From contig OX359193.1 of assembly GCA_947172415.1 (NCBI GenBank), positions 1,482,501 to 1,546,500 of the forward strand: a stretch of DNA of 64,000 nt, written 5' to 3'. The notes below the pieces were generated by a model that was not told where the DNA came from, ran no database searches, and saw only the letters and a list, made by a program, of their open reading frames with translations. Position 1 is the first letter of the stretch; the number at the start of each line of letters is the position of its first letter. Shown here piece by piece: positions 47,601 through 58,976 of this stretch. Source of the stretch: Chondrosia reniformis (lineage: Eukaryota; Porifera; Demospongiae; Chondrillida; Chondrillidae). The position numbers and the translations under genes are program-made.

Positions 47601-50522
47601 GAGGGTCACTCTGGTGAGGTAATATCTATCATCCTAATGGATCATACTGAGAAGTGTGTAAGTGCTTCAACTGACGGTACCTTGAAAATATGGAGTACCA
47701 ACACTAGTAGCAGGTACATATATGCATTAATATGCGAAATATGTATCTTTGTGTGAAGTATACAATAGTGTAATGTATACGTACATATATACATACATGG
47801 GGTGGTATCTTTTCTATATATACCTCTTCTATGTATGCTCCACCTTTAGGATAATATGCTTCCAAATTGCATGTAGTTATTATTAAAGGAAAATGCAATG
47901 GCAGAATTTTAGTATCCTGTAAAATTATGTGTAGTTTTTAACAAACTTCTTCATTATGATTTAGACATAATACCTCTCAATGTTCAAATCAGTGAGACTG
48001 CATTGCCTAAGTATTATACATTAGCACTTTCAAGCCATCAGAAGCTGTAGGTCATATGATAAAGATTTGGATCAAGCATTTATTTAATGCCCTTTGAATA
48101 GCTTAAGATGATGACTATTGATATTTCTTTAGATTTTGTGGACAGCTAATATTTACTCTGCTGCACAAAGATGTTGTTAAAATGGCACCACTCAGAAGTA
48201 CCGAGATTCACTTCATAACCGGTGATAAGCACGGAACAATCTTCATCTGGGATTTACTTGCTGGAGTAGCAACAATGAGCTTCCCTGCTCATCAGAGTCC
48301 TATCACTGCTATTGAGCCAGTGCCTGCTTTTAGAAGGTTAGGCATATTATATAGGAACCATTTTGTTCAGTTAATCCTAGAATTGGTCTTTAAAGCTTAG
48401 TTTTGGCTATTGCATGGTTCTCTGTTAAATGTTGTTTTCACTAATTTTGTTCTAAAGAGTCTTCACATCTTCTGAGGATCAAACACTAAAGCTTTGGGAT
48501 TCTGATTCTGGAAGTTTTCTGTTTGTTCAGAAACTGAATTCCTTGGCAAGTAGCATTGTTGTCATGGAAACACTGACTTTCATTGTTGGGCACACTGATG
48601 GGTGAGTAACACACACGGTAACTATATATAAATCCATTTTTGTAATATTATTACTTATGTATATTCATACTCACGCTTGTATGTACTTTAGAGGAAATGT
48701 GAGTGTATACTACGTATATATATATCAGCGGTCATTCTATCTGTATATATGTTGTAACTCAATGTAGAATATATACATATGAATTGGTTACAAGTTGAGC
48801 ATCAGCAACACTTATTATTAATCAGAGTATTAGGACGTTTCGACCCGTAGCTCTTCTTCAGCAATAAATGCTCAAATTGTAACCAATTCATTATGAACAC
48901 AACAAGTACCCTTATTACTTCAATATTATACATACATATATATGTCAAATATATACGTACGTACATATGTACATATGCTATATTTGTGCATTTGTCTATT
49001 CAGGTTGGTATCAGTGTGGAATCTAGAATCTGATAAATTTTCCCAACAGTACCTTTTGCCAGGTCATTCTGAAGCCAGAATATTATCGGTATCATCTGTC
49101 CCAGATGGTTGGCTGGTCCTGACAGCTGGTGAGGACAAGGTCATCCGAGTATGGGACCTTCTGACACAGCCTGTTCCACCATCCAACACACATAAAGGAG
49201 TGATAAACAAAGTCTTGTTTACCCACAAAGATGATGCAACTGTACTCTCTGCTGGAAGTGATGGAAGAATTGTTCTTCAAAGTCTAAATATTGAGGAACG
49301 TAAAGTTGAACAGGTCATAGAGTGCTTTGGCCAATCAGTGATGAGCCTCCAACTCATTAATCAAGAAGAGTTTGTGGCCAGCTACAGTGATGGATCAGTA
49401 AAAACATTTGATTTGCAGTCTCTGACAGTAAGACTAGTTCTTAAAGATGCCACTACTGATGAGAGTCCATTACTAGTCATTTCTGTGAGTTCACAAGGTT
49501 TGTTCATAGCAGGAGGGGATTCTGAGGGAAGAGTGATTTTATGGGATGTTAGTAGTGGTAAAAGACTTAAGACTCTTCAAGACCACCACACAACTGTTAC
49601 CGCTGTAGCTTTCTGCCAGAATGACACATTTGATCTTCTAGTTTCTGGTGATGATAGTGGAATGATGTCGCTCAGGGACCTGCACAAACCTACTTTTCAA
49701 CAACTAATTATGGCACATTTCTCCAGCAAAATAACAGCTATTTATCCTGTTCCGGAGAAAAGTAAACTTTTTTCATCATCCTCTGATGGATCCATCAAAT
49801 GTTGGTCTATGCCAGATGGGAATGTGGAGTTTGCTATCAATTGCACAGGTGCCATCAGCAGTCTGTCGCTCTTCTCCAAAAAGAGCATCTTGCACTTGCT
49901 GGCATGTTGTGAGGACGGGTCTATACAACTATGGAACACAGAAGAGAGGGCACTGGTGGCTGTACTTCCAACAGATCACACTCCCACTTCCTGTGACATT
50001 GGCACTGACGGCACTACAATAGCAGTCGTATATGGAGACGTTGAGGGAAACATTTTAACTGCAGATGTGTGTTTCGATACCCAACCACTGGCATTGCAGG
50101 AACATTACAAGTATATCAAGAACACTCTAATGTACAAGTCAGGAGACCCCATTGAGTATCCAGAGGGATTGCCAAGTGGGAGGGGCTCGCCAAGTGGGAG
50201 GGGCTCGCCAGTTAGCAACCCGCAACCCAAATGTGAGCTGATCAAGAATGAGGGTCAGAAAGATTCATCCACAGCCAGACCTACTCCGCAATATGTCTAC
50301 TCTCATGTGAGTCCTGATACCACATCTCCCAAACATTTACCAGAGACTGAACATCTTGAACAGACACACGAACAATGTTTACCCAATGAGTCAAGTGAAA
50401 TTGCTGTTGACCCAAGGACTGGGGAAGTATACAGGGGAAAGCTAAAAGGCAGTGATGCAGAGTCTCCTGTAGAGCCTGGCAATGAAGCTGTAGCTAAAAG
50501 TTCCTTTTGTAGCATTATATAA
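38601..50522 (+). CDS. NACHT and WD40-repeat protein, NWD1/NWD2-like
   Basis: Eighteen coding exons: 38601-38658, 38849-38947, 39190-39416, 39727-39923, 40639-40956, 41675-41915, 42591-42821, 43283-43585, 43853-44197, 44624-44903, 45064-45343, 45501-45647, 46068-46162, 46712-46955, 47561-47713, 48133-48336, 48458-48601, 49004-50522 (1694 residues, phases consistent). An NWD-type N-terminal region (VPTRTIRIFISCNLS, VGPCFV, SYGWKLLP) leads to a NACHT NTPase with Walker A GESGTGKTT (about 405) and Walker B LYIFLDGVDQ (about 497). A winged-helix/helical region and WD40 repeats (about 943-1560) follow. The protein ends CSII, a possible CaaX prenylation box. NWD proteins are STAND ATPases; the ligand here is unknown. 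Exon 5's donor (40956) is the least certain border. Confidence 0.9.
41516..41646. repeat. 26-bp tandem repeat
   Basis: Five near-identical units of TCTAAATGAGAGTATATAGT plus GGATGT in intron 5 of the NACHT-WD40 gene, ending about 28 bp before exon 6. A separate 16-bp doublet (AATTTTACACCCGAGA) is at 41349-41381. Confidence 0.9.
42051..42214 (+). repeat. R1 dispersed element copy
   Basis: Full-length type copy with GAGGCCTATAGGGAACTAAA, CTTCTTCTCCACTGGGCCAG and TTATCAGTGATCCTAGGAAT. In intron 6 of the NACHT-WD40 gene. Confidence 0.75.
42853..43033 (+). repeat. R1 dispersed element copy
   Basis: Starts 32 bp after exon 7 of the NACHT-WD40 gene with TAATCTAACAGACCATTTTT and ends CATCAGTGACCCTGGGAATC. 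Confidence 0.75.
44249..44381. repeat. R2 fold-back MITE, internally replaced
   Basis: R2 termini (ACTTATCTTTGAGATGGTTC / GAACCATCTCAAAGATAAG) are intact. The left inner arm is interrupted by GCTGAAGAAGATCCTC and GGTTGAAACGTCC, words seen in the separate family at 36619-36690 and 48795-48880. Confidence 0.65.
46475..46680 (+). repeat. R1 dispersed element, best-preserved copy
   Basis: Contains every landmark of the family: ATCTAATACACCATCTTCCT, AGGGGAACTAAACCTGAAGA, CTTCTTCTCCACTGGGCCAG and CATCAGTGATCCTGGGAGTC. It ends 31 bp before exon 14 of the NACHT-WD40 gene. A partial copy sits nearby at 46190-46250. Confidence 0.8.
47231..47437 (+). repeat. R1 dispersed element copy
   Basis: ATTAAAGCACACCATTTTCC at the start, then a 5' duplication of the CTATxCTxTA portion, GGGAACTAAACCTAGTGAGA, CTTCTTCTTCTTCTCTCCAC. 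In intron 14 of the NACHT-WD40 gene. Confidence 0.7.
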
Positions 50523-50829
50523 ATCTATTTATATACATTAGAGATTTGAGACACACGTATATACTTATGTATGTATATTGAGTCTTCCTGTTATAGACTT
50601 CACTTACATTCGGTAATGTACTCTAAACATTATTTCTATGATTTAATCCAATTACAAGCCTTAACAACTGCTGAAAAGTATACATTATTATTAAGTCATG
50701 CTATGCATACAAAATAATATTATAAACACAATAAACATTGTTCCTGTATACATAAATAACAACTTCTTAGTAATAGGTGAATTATTTTGATTATGCATAT
50801 ACTTCAGTCCATTAATTGTCTTCCGTCTC
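50523..50829. terminator. convergent 3' ends with polyadenylation signal
   Basis: Tail-to-tail gap of 307 bp between the NACHT-WD40 gene (plus) and the intronless membrane protein gene (minus). AATAAA at 50730-50735 on the plus strand is a plausible poly(A) signal for the former. Confidence 0.45.
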
Positions 50830-53800
50830 TCAATCATCATGGTGATGTCCGCACTCACTAGCTATAGCACTCCCACCTCCACTTTGACTAAGTGATGTTT
50901 CATCTTCATCACTGCTCTCATTCTCCTGTGGTAGACCAGCTTTAAGATGGTGGATGTCATAAAATGGGAATGTCTGGTTGTAATTCTCTGCTTTTAGGTA
51001 CATCTCTTGTGTGCCTTCGTTAATCTTCTTCCTTCTGGGAAATAATGCTTTAACTCCTAGCAACCTTTCCTTCAAGCACTTTGGAATAGGGAAGAACATC
51101 CATCCATGTGCTACTATAATGAGGCCGACTTGTATAGCACCTAAAACAGTTGCAATGACACTGATTGCTATTTGGGAACCTTGTAGTTGCCTTTCTTTGT
51201 TAGAAACAAGGGCATACACTCCAGAAAAGAAAATAATGTTCATTAAGAAGATCCCATCCACATTTACTGGGCTTAAAAACCACTTTAGCACATTTCTTAT
51301 TCTATTCTTAGAGGTGTTGTTTGGCAAAGACGTTTTACTCTGGAATCTGCCATGAAATGGTTTAATTAGATGCAATTCCATGTAAAAAAGCAAACAAGCA
51401 AATAAAAATACAAGTAAATAAGTGTATGATTTTTGAAAAGCACTAACTATTACCAATAACAACCTCAGCAGTAATCTCAGACCAAGCCAGAAACCAAGTG
51501 GCCAGCGATAAGCTCCATGAAATACATCGAGAAAGTGACTGAACCATAGGCTCCGAATGCAATTTCTCCTCAGGAGATCTCCAAAGAGTGTGACTACAGT
51601 CAGTGGAATGAGATAGAGAACAATCACAGTAACAGCCAACAGCCCCAGGGCCAAGTGCTCCTTTTCAAAGTATCTCAGTCTGGGTTGATACAACCAAACT
51701 CTATATGTTGTCTCTTCCTCAGTCAATGTATTATGAGTATATATGTTGGTATACCTTAAGGCATGGATGACAAGTCCAATTAAGTTTGTATATGTCAGCA
51801 CCATCAGTGTCGCCAGTACTGGTACTGCTCTTTTAGCTATGAACTCTATTTTGAATATTCTGAGGTTGAATTTGTGAGCCCCAATGATAATAAGAACCAC
51901 AATAAGTAGAAGATAAAATGGAAAGGAAAATAGGAGCATGGCCTTTGTGAACTCATTCATACCATCATAAAGACAAATTTCAAATTCGCTCCCAAAATTA
52001 AGTAGTAAAATTATTTTATACAAAGGTTTTCCTGCATAATCTTGCAAATCATCGTGGTAAAGATACATGATATTGGCATAAAGACTGATTCCATTGATGG
52101 TTCCTTGTACAATGGTCAAGTTAAACAGGAAAAGTAGAGCTACAAGTGCCAAACCAGCTAGAACATGCAGAGGAATGAAAAGTATAAACCATGGTCCATT
52201 GCATTGAGTACATGTGTATCCTCCAAACACTGAACTATAACCAGATGGACATTCACTGCAGACAAACCCAATTCGGCCATTTTCTTCATTACATTGTTCG
52301 TTATTAAATGACATTTCATAATCATCCAAAGTGACTCCATCTGTTCCTATTAGTTCATTACAAAATGCAAGAGGACAATAATTACATAGGACAAGATTCT
52401 GTTGTTCTATCCCAATCCATTGACTATCGAATTTGACTTGCTTATAAGTAAAACCTAACTGCCTTGATTGGCATTCAATATGATAGTCAATCAGAAACCT
52501 AAGGCATTCACATTTCATGGTATTTAAATCTGCTTCAAATCCGATTGGACATTTTAGGATGTTTATTGTGTGAACTGAGTAAAACCGATCGTCTGTTAAT
52601 AAACGAGCAGGTGCTAAGATCACAGATTGAAAAAACATTAATCTTAATCTAACTGTTGTTGAATTTACTTGAATTGGAATGTTGGAGATTGGAGCAATCT
52701 TACATTCCTGGTTAATATCAACTTGATTACAAGAAATACCATTATTGCAGATAAACTCCACTGTTCGGTCATTGGATATTTCACCAAAATCATCAATTAT
52801 GGAAATATACAGTAATAAATCTCTTTCTAAAAGATTTACTGCCATGTTGGAGTTCTCACTGCAGTCCCATAAAGATATATTCTTCTGATCATGCCTGTTA
52901 CATAAGCATATCTGGTAAGGAAGGAACTTCTTCATATTTTTAGCTGACAGTGTCCAAGGTGGCCGATGGATGATCTTCTTCAAAAGTTCCATATTCATAG
53001 TAATAAAGTTTTCTTGTGTTTGTAACTTGCAATTAAATAAGTGTCCATTGTACATTTCCTTACGTAATTTTGATCCTGTCCTTTGTTTCATACTTTTAAA
53101 AGTATTGTTGAACAACTTAATAATTCCGTTATTGGTAACATTACATCCTGCAGGAAATTGTCCCTTCTCATCTACAAGTTGAAAGAAACATCTTCCATCA
53201 GATCCTATAATAGTTCTCTGATTGCTGTAGCACTGTGCATAATAACCACGATCTTTGACAAAGAGACTATATCCATCTGCTATTAATGTGGGGGGAATGG
53301 CTATACTGCCATAAGGATAGAGAAGCTGATTATGATTAATACTTAACTGGGAACCACTCTCAAGGAGAAGTGTAGAGCAATGTAACACAACCATTCCATT
53401 GAGTATTATTAATTTATTGAACTGATCAGGTTCCCTTTCATTCCTTGTTATCAAATTGTATCCATGAAATTGAAGTTTGCTGTTAGACATAAATATAGCA
53501 CCAGCTTTATTGTCAATTATTTTGCAATCTGACATTAACACTGGAAAATGCAAATTATGCAAAACCAAAACATAACTACCAGTGGCAACATGAAGATCCT
53601 TGCAATGTTCTTTTATAATTCTTTGATAATGTTCAAAAGTGCAATTATGAAATATCAAATAATTTTGCCTGGATTCAGGACTACTGGGCATAAGATTTCT
53701 CAGTAATAATGCAGTTCCTTCAAATTTAGTATCACTGACTTTTATTTTAGGAACTAAATAACCGGTGACATGGTCACTTTTGGTGGTTGTAATTTCTGTC

Positions 53801-54696
53801 ATTAGGGTAACTGAAAAAAGGATTCCATCTGGAGATTCCCCTACATTAAAGTGACATTTGTGTATATCCACTACTGTCTGAAAATGCTTTGGAATATTGT
53901 AATTATGTAATGTCAGGTTGAAATCCCCAAGAATCTGACTATCAGTTACTGATAAATGGAAATTTCCTTGAAAATATATATTGATTAAAAAATTCATTGC
54001 AGATATGCAACTCCTTTTTATGCTAATGCTAGAATTCCTGAGTTCTTTAGCTGAATGAGAAATGGAGTGATAGGTTATGCTTGTTTCCAACAGAAATAAT
54101 GTGTCTTCAAATATTGCATGAAAAACATGGTAATAAGCATTGTTTAATTCCTTGATTATCATGTAGTGATCAATAATTATTTTGTCTACATCCAACGTAC
54201 AATTCTTCATATAATATAACCCTGTTGGAAATCCAAAAAAAATTGAGAGAAATGCAGAAGATGAAAATTTTTTGATTGAGGAATCTTTCATTAGGAATCC
54301 TGAAATATTAACAATAATCAGTGATGTAGTTTTTATATCCATATTTTGAATTGAAATGTTGCTACTATTCTGTATTTTAATGTAGGCTAATTGCAAGTAA
54401 CAATTTCCTTCCAATCCCTTTATAATTATATTTTTTGCCATAGAAATTTCTAATTCCCCTAATTTACGATGAGGTCCATTCAGAAAGATCCAAGTAGCAT
54501 TTGAAGTTGAGAAGATATCTTTAGCCTGATTGTAATATCCATCAATGGTATCACAAGGAGTTCTGTTTCCACAAACCTGTTTAGTAGATGGAGTTACCCA
54601 GAAGGTGTGGTAAAGAGACTCACCAGTAGTGATGGAGGAACAGGCGACAAACAGAAGTAAAACTGTTGAAGAATATTGACTATTACTCATTCTCAC
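50830..54696 (-). CDS. intronless large multi-pass membrane protein, beta-helix-like ectodomain
   Basis: One uninterrupted frame of 1288 residues. The first 25 residues look like a signal peptide (SSTVLLLFVACSSITTG). The ectodomain (about 30-770) has recurring short strands of the kind IIIKGLEGNCYLQLAYIKIQ and many N-glycosylation sites, as in parallel beta-helix (pectate-lyase-like) folds. A Cys-rich EGF-like segment (CSECPSGYSSVFGGYTC) precedes the membrane part. About eight to nine hydrophobic helices span roughly 836-1200, including the motif GTINGISLYANI. The cytoplasmic tail is acidic and ends in a His/Asp stretch. I recall similar proteins as expanded families in sponges and cnidarians, but no function can be named. 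The lack of introns among intron-rich neighbours suggests a retrocopy origin or family habit. Confidence 0.85.
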   Translation of the reverse strand: MRMSNSQYSSTVLLLFVACSSITTGESLYHTFWVTPSTKQVCGNRTPCDTIDGYYNQAKDIFSTSNATWIFLNGPHRKLGELEISMAKNIIIKGLEGNCYLQLAYIKIQNSSNISIQNMDIKTTSLIIVNISGFLMKDSSIKKFSSSAFLSIFFGFPTGLYYMKNCTLDVDKIIIDHYMIIKELNNAYYHVFHAIFEDTLFLLETSITYHSISHSAKELRNSSISIKRSCISAMNFLINIYFQGNFHLSVTDSQILGDFNLTLHNYNIPKHFQTVVDIHKCHFNVGESPDGILFSVTLMTEITTTKSDHVTGYLVPKIKVSDTKFEGTALLLRNLMPSSPESRQNYLIFHNCTFEHYQRIIKEHCKDLHVATGSYVLVLHNLHFPVLMSDCKIIDNKAGAIFMSNSKLQFHGYNLITRNEREPDQFNKLIILNGMVVLHCSTLLLESGSQLSINHNQLLYPYGSIAIPPTLIADGYSLFVKDRGYYAQCYSNQRTIIGSDGRCFFQLVDEKGQFPAGCNVTNNGIIKLFNNTFKSMKQRTGSKLRKEMYNGHLFNCKLQTQENFITMNMELLKKIIHRPPWTLSAKNMKKFLPYQICLCNRHDQKNISLWDCSENSNMAVNLLERDLLLYISIIDDFGEISNDRTVEFICNNGISCNQVDINQECKIAPISNIPIQVNSTTVRLRLMFFQSVILAPARLLTDDRFYSVHTINILKCPIGFEADLNTMKCECLRFLIDYHIECQSRQLGFTYKQVKFDSQWIGIEQQNLVLCNYCPLAFCNELIGTDGVTLDDYEMSFNNEQCNEENGRIGFVCSECPSGYSSVFGGYTCTQCNGPWFILFIPLHVLAGLALVALLFLFNLTIVQGTINGISLYANIMYLYHDDLQDYAGKPLYKIILLLNFGSEFEICLYDGMNEFTKAMLLFSFPFYLLLIVVLIIIGAHKFNLRIFKIEFIAKRAVPVLATLMVLTYTNLIGLVIHALRYTNIYTHNTLTEEETTYRVWLYQPRLRYFEKEHLALGLLAVTVIVLYLIPLTVVTLFGDLLRRNCIRSLWFSHFLDVFHGAYRWPLGFWLGLRLLLRLLLVIVSAFQKSYTYLLVFLFACLLFYMELHLIKPFHGRFQSKTSLPNNTSKNRIRNVLKWFLSPVNVDGIFLMNIIFFSGVYALVSNKERQLQGSQIAISVIATVLGAIQVGLIIVAHGWMFFPIPKCLKERLLGVKALFPRRKKINEGTQEMYLKAENYNQTFPFYDIHHLKAGLPQENESSDEDETSLSQSGGGSAIASECGHHHDD

Positions 54697-55195
54697 TCTT
54701 AACCTTTAATGACGTTTCCATACAAGAATTGAAGTCTGAATGCACATGTACGTATTTGGTCCTAATATCTTTGTACACTTATTATGTACATTACAAATTG
54801 TTGGATGCAAAATAAAAATGAATTTGAAATTCACAAACCATTCAATGACATATACAGTGAATAGCTACAATATTGTGCTGAACATGCTCACATACATATA
54901 TATTATGTTTAGATTAACCCATGGCTTCTGTGGCATTACAGAATATAACCGAGAGGTGGTCAATTGTACGTATACCGCCCAAGGAAAGGGTTAACCTATT
55001 TTTAGTAAGGTTGTGACCTTTTGAGTTTTCAAATACCTATGTATTTCCCAGGATATCCTGGGAAATACCCAGGATACCTTAGAGTGGTAGGTGATATAAT
55101 GTCTACTCATTTGCTTTGATGTTCAGGCTGCCCGGGCTACAAATATATACCAAAATAACACATACATAAATATATATGTAAGTCAGATATAATAT

Positions 55196-55935
55196 GCCTC
55201 CTGGTGCTTAACTAACTTTTTGGCTTAAGCACCAACAAGCCTTGTACTGTTGGAAAATGCAATCGAGGTGACTTTAAAAGACACCTAGCAGCTCCTATAG
55301 GCATCCTGGTGCTGAATCTGCTTTTTGGCTTAAGCACCGGCAAACCCTGTACTATGGGAAAATGCAATTGAGGTGACTTGGAATTACACCCTGTAGCTCC
55401 TGTATGCCTCCTGGTACTTAATCCTTTTTATGGCTTAAGCACAGGAAAGCCTTCTACTATAGGAAAATGCAATAGAGGTGACTTCAAATGACACCTTGTA
55501 GTTCCTATAGGCCTCCTGGTGCTTAACCCACGTTTTGGCTTAAGCACCGGCAAGCCTTGTACTATTGGAAAATGCAATCGAGGTGACTTGAAATGACACA
55601 TTGTAGCTCCTATAGGCCTCCTGGTGCTTAATCCACTTTTTGGCTTTAGCACCGGCAAGCCTTGTACTATTGAAATATACAATCGAGGTGGCTTGAAATG
55701 ATACATGATAAGTAGCTCCTATTGGCCTCCTGGTGTTTAATCCTCTTTTTGGCTTAAGCACCGGAAAGCTCTGTACTATTAAAACATGCAATCGAGATGA
55801 CTTGAAATGACACATTGCAGCTCCTAAAGGGCTCCTGGCGCTTAATCCACTTTTTGGCTTAAGCACCAGCCAATCATACATCTGTAGGTTTAGTGGTTGC
55901 AGACCCAAACTGTTCCCATTTGCTTTCCGGTGCTT
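55196..55935. repeat. 105-bp tandem satellite, seven units
   Basis: Units begin near 55196, 55301, 55406, 55511, 55616, 55725 and 55830, so the period is 105 bp except one of 109. Each has GCCTCCTGGTGCTTAATCC, then TTTTTGGCTTAAGCACCGG, then AAATGCAATCGAGGTGACTT. Inside each unit GGTGCTTAA and TTAAGCACC are inverted around about 13 nt, so each can form a small hairpin. The period is 35 codons, which creates long open frames by chance. Confidence 0.93.
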
Positions 55936-57702
55936 AAAGTACACTGAATGTTAAGCATCGTCTACTGGTACATGTGGATGAAGAATGGGAGCAGCATATA
56001 GGATATAATTATGGAAAATTGTGTACAACCAAGTAAGTCATATGACATCATCTGACTAGCAATGTATTGCATTATAGTATTATACATACATGCCACTGGG
56101 CTGATCAGGAGTAATATGTTCCAGTGATTATGAAAAAAAATTATGAAATGTTAAATATTCTATCTATACAGTGAGTCTTGACGGGAGACTGAGATCCTAT
56201 TAAAATAGCATCCAGTGATCACCTCACAGCTGTGTAAGATCCTGGCCAAGTTAAGACCCTGGTCACTCTACTGGTCTGACAAAATACATTCCAGTGATTA
56301 TTCACTTAGCACCATATCCTTTGTTCAACTGAAATACTTAAAGCTTTAAGACTGGGTATAGATCTTAGAATTGCGTTTTTCCACTAATCTTATGAATCTT
56401 GTTAATTGTAGTGTTGTATGTGATTGTTACGTATGTATATACATGTACGTATATAGTTACATACATACAAGTGTAATTTAGCATTCACACTACTAACCTA
56501 TATTATTAATACTATTTGTATGCTAGATTATTAGACATTTTCTGCATTAGTTCAGTTGTCTTATGACTGTCTAATCTAGTGTACTAATTGATAAGTCTTA
56601 GACTCCATGTCAAAATACATTTTCAGAGTAATATATAGTCAATGAATAGGGTAGTACCCTTCAAGTATAGAGAGGCAGCAAAAAATAGCTGCCTATGAAT
56701 GATCTAAACAACAGTTTCTATGGTGGGCATCAATAGGAGGCAAAGGAAAAACTAGAACAGACTGTATTCCCAGACTTACGACTTAGGGAAAACCCATAGA
56801 TCTTTGTATTCAACAGGTTGCATGTTTACACCTTAAAATTGTATGTACGTATATGTCTGTATGCTCATTGGTGTAAAGGTATGAAAGCTTTCACTATTAC
56901 ATTTCATTTAAATGCAGTCTTTTACATGCATGTGTGAGTGTATGTACTACACAATCTTCTTATTCTGCCTCTCAGGAGAAAACTTATTCCAGAAAAAATG
57001 AAGTTGCCAAATTGGAGAAGCTGATGAACTGAACCACTTTTGGAGAAAGCTGCTTAAACTATAAACACATATGTACATCTGCCTATATAATTTATATGCA
57101 AAGGAACTGTATGTCTATACAGTACATGTACAGAATATATATAGCATGTGTTGAAGTATATGTACATATAAATAAGTGAATCAATTCAAGATAATATTAT
57201 TATTATTATGCTGGCCAGCGACCAAGTCTTATATTGGTTAGGAGAGTATTTAAATGGCAATCAGTGGATTGCCTTCCAGTCACACAAAGAGGGAAAAAGA
57301 ATCACAGACACGTACAGCTGTTTCACCCTCCTAGGCTGGTGTTGTGTAGTGAGCTGCCCCCTACTTCCTGCATGCCTTCCATGTTTGTGTTGGGGTGAGA
57401 AAGTATACATATACAAACCTACCTGCCATCTATGTTTGTGTGCAGGGGCAAGGTACGTAGTAGTATAAATAAACACAGATGGATGGCGCGCAAGTGAGGG
57501 ATAGGTGTGAAAATGTAGTAGATTGTTAATCCATGTGGTCTTTGGTTGTAAATACTGCTTTGGGTCATTCCATCTAGCCATAAATTAACTAGCAGACACT
57601 GCTTAAACAACTCTACAGGATCGCTATGTAGCTGCCATCCAAACTATACTGAAAATAATGTAGCAATGTAGTAATCTGCTATCTATCTATGAGCAGGCAG
57701 TC

Positions 57703-57757
57703 ATTCGAGTCGTTGAAAATGCAAATCAAGGTGACTTGTAATGACACCTTGTAGCTC
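57703..57757. repeat. isolated fragment of the 105-bp satellite
   Basis: AAATGCAAATCAAGGTGACT followed by TGTAATGACACCTTGTAGCT matches the second half of the satellite unit, without the hairpin half, about 1.8 kb away from the array. Confidence 0.75.
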
Positions 57758-58151
57758 CTCAATATTATATACTTTTCATATATTTATATATGACTTATTT
57801 ATATTAGCTGCATTGACCATTTATTTCAAATTCAATGTGTATACAGAACATTTAAACCATATACGTACGTATACGTATACAGTCATTCATGGGCCCAAGC
57901 TTGGCTTATATATATACCGTATAGCCGCATTTCCGGCTATGCAGTATACACATACAGTATTACCAGTATAAAATGATTTTGTTCAGTAAACCGCAAGCAT
58001 TAAATCCGCAAACTTCACTCTTCACTACAAATCCCAAAATATAACTACCACAAACATTTCCAGCTATATAGCATTATTATTAGAGAGTATAGTAGTGCTC
58101 TCTTAAGTGGCTGAAAACATGGCTGTCCTATTTAATTTATCAATTAACACA

Positions 58152-58440
58152 ACTCTGGATTTTATCCCACCCATTTATGTCTCCTGAAGAGCACAATGAG
58201 CAACCAATGTTCATATGATGGGAACCAGAGTCTCCCCTTAAGTTATAGCCACTCAAAAAGATGGTCAAGCCATAGACAGCTGTTTTGTCCTTATTATATA
58301 GAACTCATCAGTATGATGGAAGTTTGCTCTGTACTCTCAAAAGCTAAAATGATTGATACAGCCACAACTGGTTCCCATCAAAAGAACTCTCACCATTTGC
58401 TCATTGCATTCCTCAGGTGACGTGAGCAGGTGGGGTAAAG
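58152..58440. repeat. fold-back element of about 290 bp
   Basis: Left CTGGATTTTATCCCACCCAT ... CTCCTGAAGAGCACAATGAG resembles the reverse complement of the right CTCATTGCATTCCTCAGG ... GTGGGGTAAAG. Related fragments: 26583-26632 (GGATTTACCCCACCCACTC) and about 14860-14935 (GATGGGAACCAGAGTC). Confidence 0.5.
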
Positions 58441-58624
58441 TACCCATTTTAATCTAAAATCTAATAAATCAACAGCCATGCGATTTTTGGGTATACATAT
58501 TTGACTATTTCAATTCATTTATATACTATTCTTTTAAATGCCAAAATATATTTGGATGTTCTACAACGTTCATAAATTGGTTAAACAGAAATGGACCCAA
58601 TTCCAAACAATTTAATTGTTATAT

Positions 58625-58850
58625 TACTTCTATGTTTGGGTGCACCATCCCTACATACTATGGTACATCCAAACATAGCTATGTGTATGGATTTAAGTTT
58701 CAGTCTGCCACGGTATGTTTATATAGCCTTACAATATAATCACTGTCTTGTTTCAATGCTTCTTCAGATGTGCCAATTCTTGTTGTAGGCACACTGTCAT
58801 CCCTACTTCCAACTTCATTTTTTGACTGTCTTTATTTTAACTTTTATATA
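58625..58850 (+). repeat. R5 element, second copy
   Basis: An imperfect hairpin (TATGTTTGGGTGCACC against GGTACATCCAAACATA) is followed by about 170 bp similar to the 3' flank of the 15540 hairpin, for example AGATGTGCCAATTCTTGTT and ATCCCTACTTCCAACTTCAT. Confidence 0.7.
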
Positions 58851-58976
58851 ATGAGTAAAATAATTATTATATGCCAGCTTGTAACTTGAAATAATACATC
58901 AAAAAATGTAAAATAAACTAAACTAAGTCTTGCTTGCTATTCATTCAACTAATTCAAAGGCTTCTTTGTAGTTTAA

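Larger units (their letters stand above)
54697..58976. other. 4.3-kb intergenic region with satellite and repeats
   Basis: No gene supported. It contains the 105-bp satellite (55196-55935), a stray single satellite unit (57703-57757), an R4-like fragment near 56161-56300, a fold-back element around 58152-58440, the R5 element (58625-58850) and (ACGT)n runs. Confidence 0.55.

Noticed and set aside
55196-55935. Regular repeats with palindromes, superficially like a CRISPR array
   Set aside because: Units are contiguous with no unique spacers, far too long, and in an animal genome.
55428-55944. Repeated LPVLKPKSGLSTRRP-type open frames on the minus strand
   Set aside because: The 105-bp satellite period equals 35 codons, so frames stay open by chance; units contain stops in several copies and no start or splice context.
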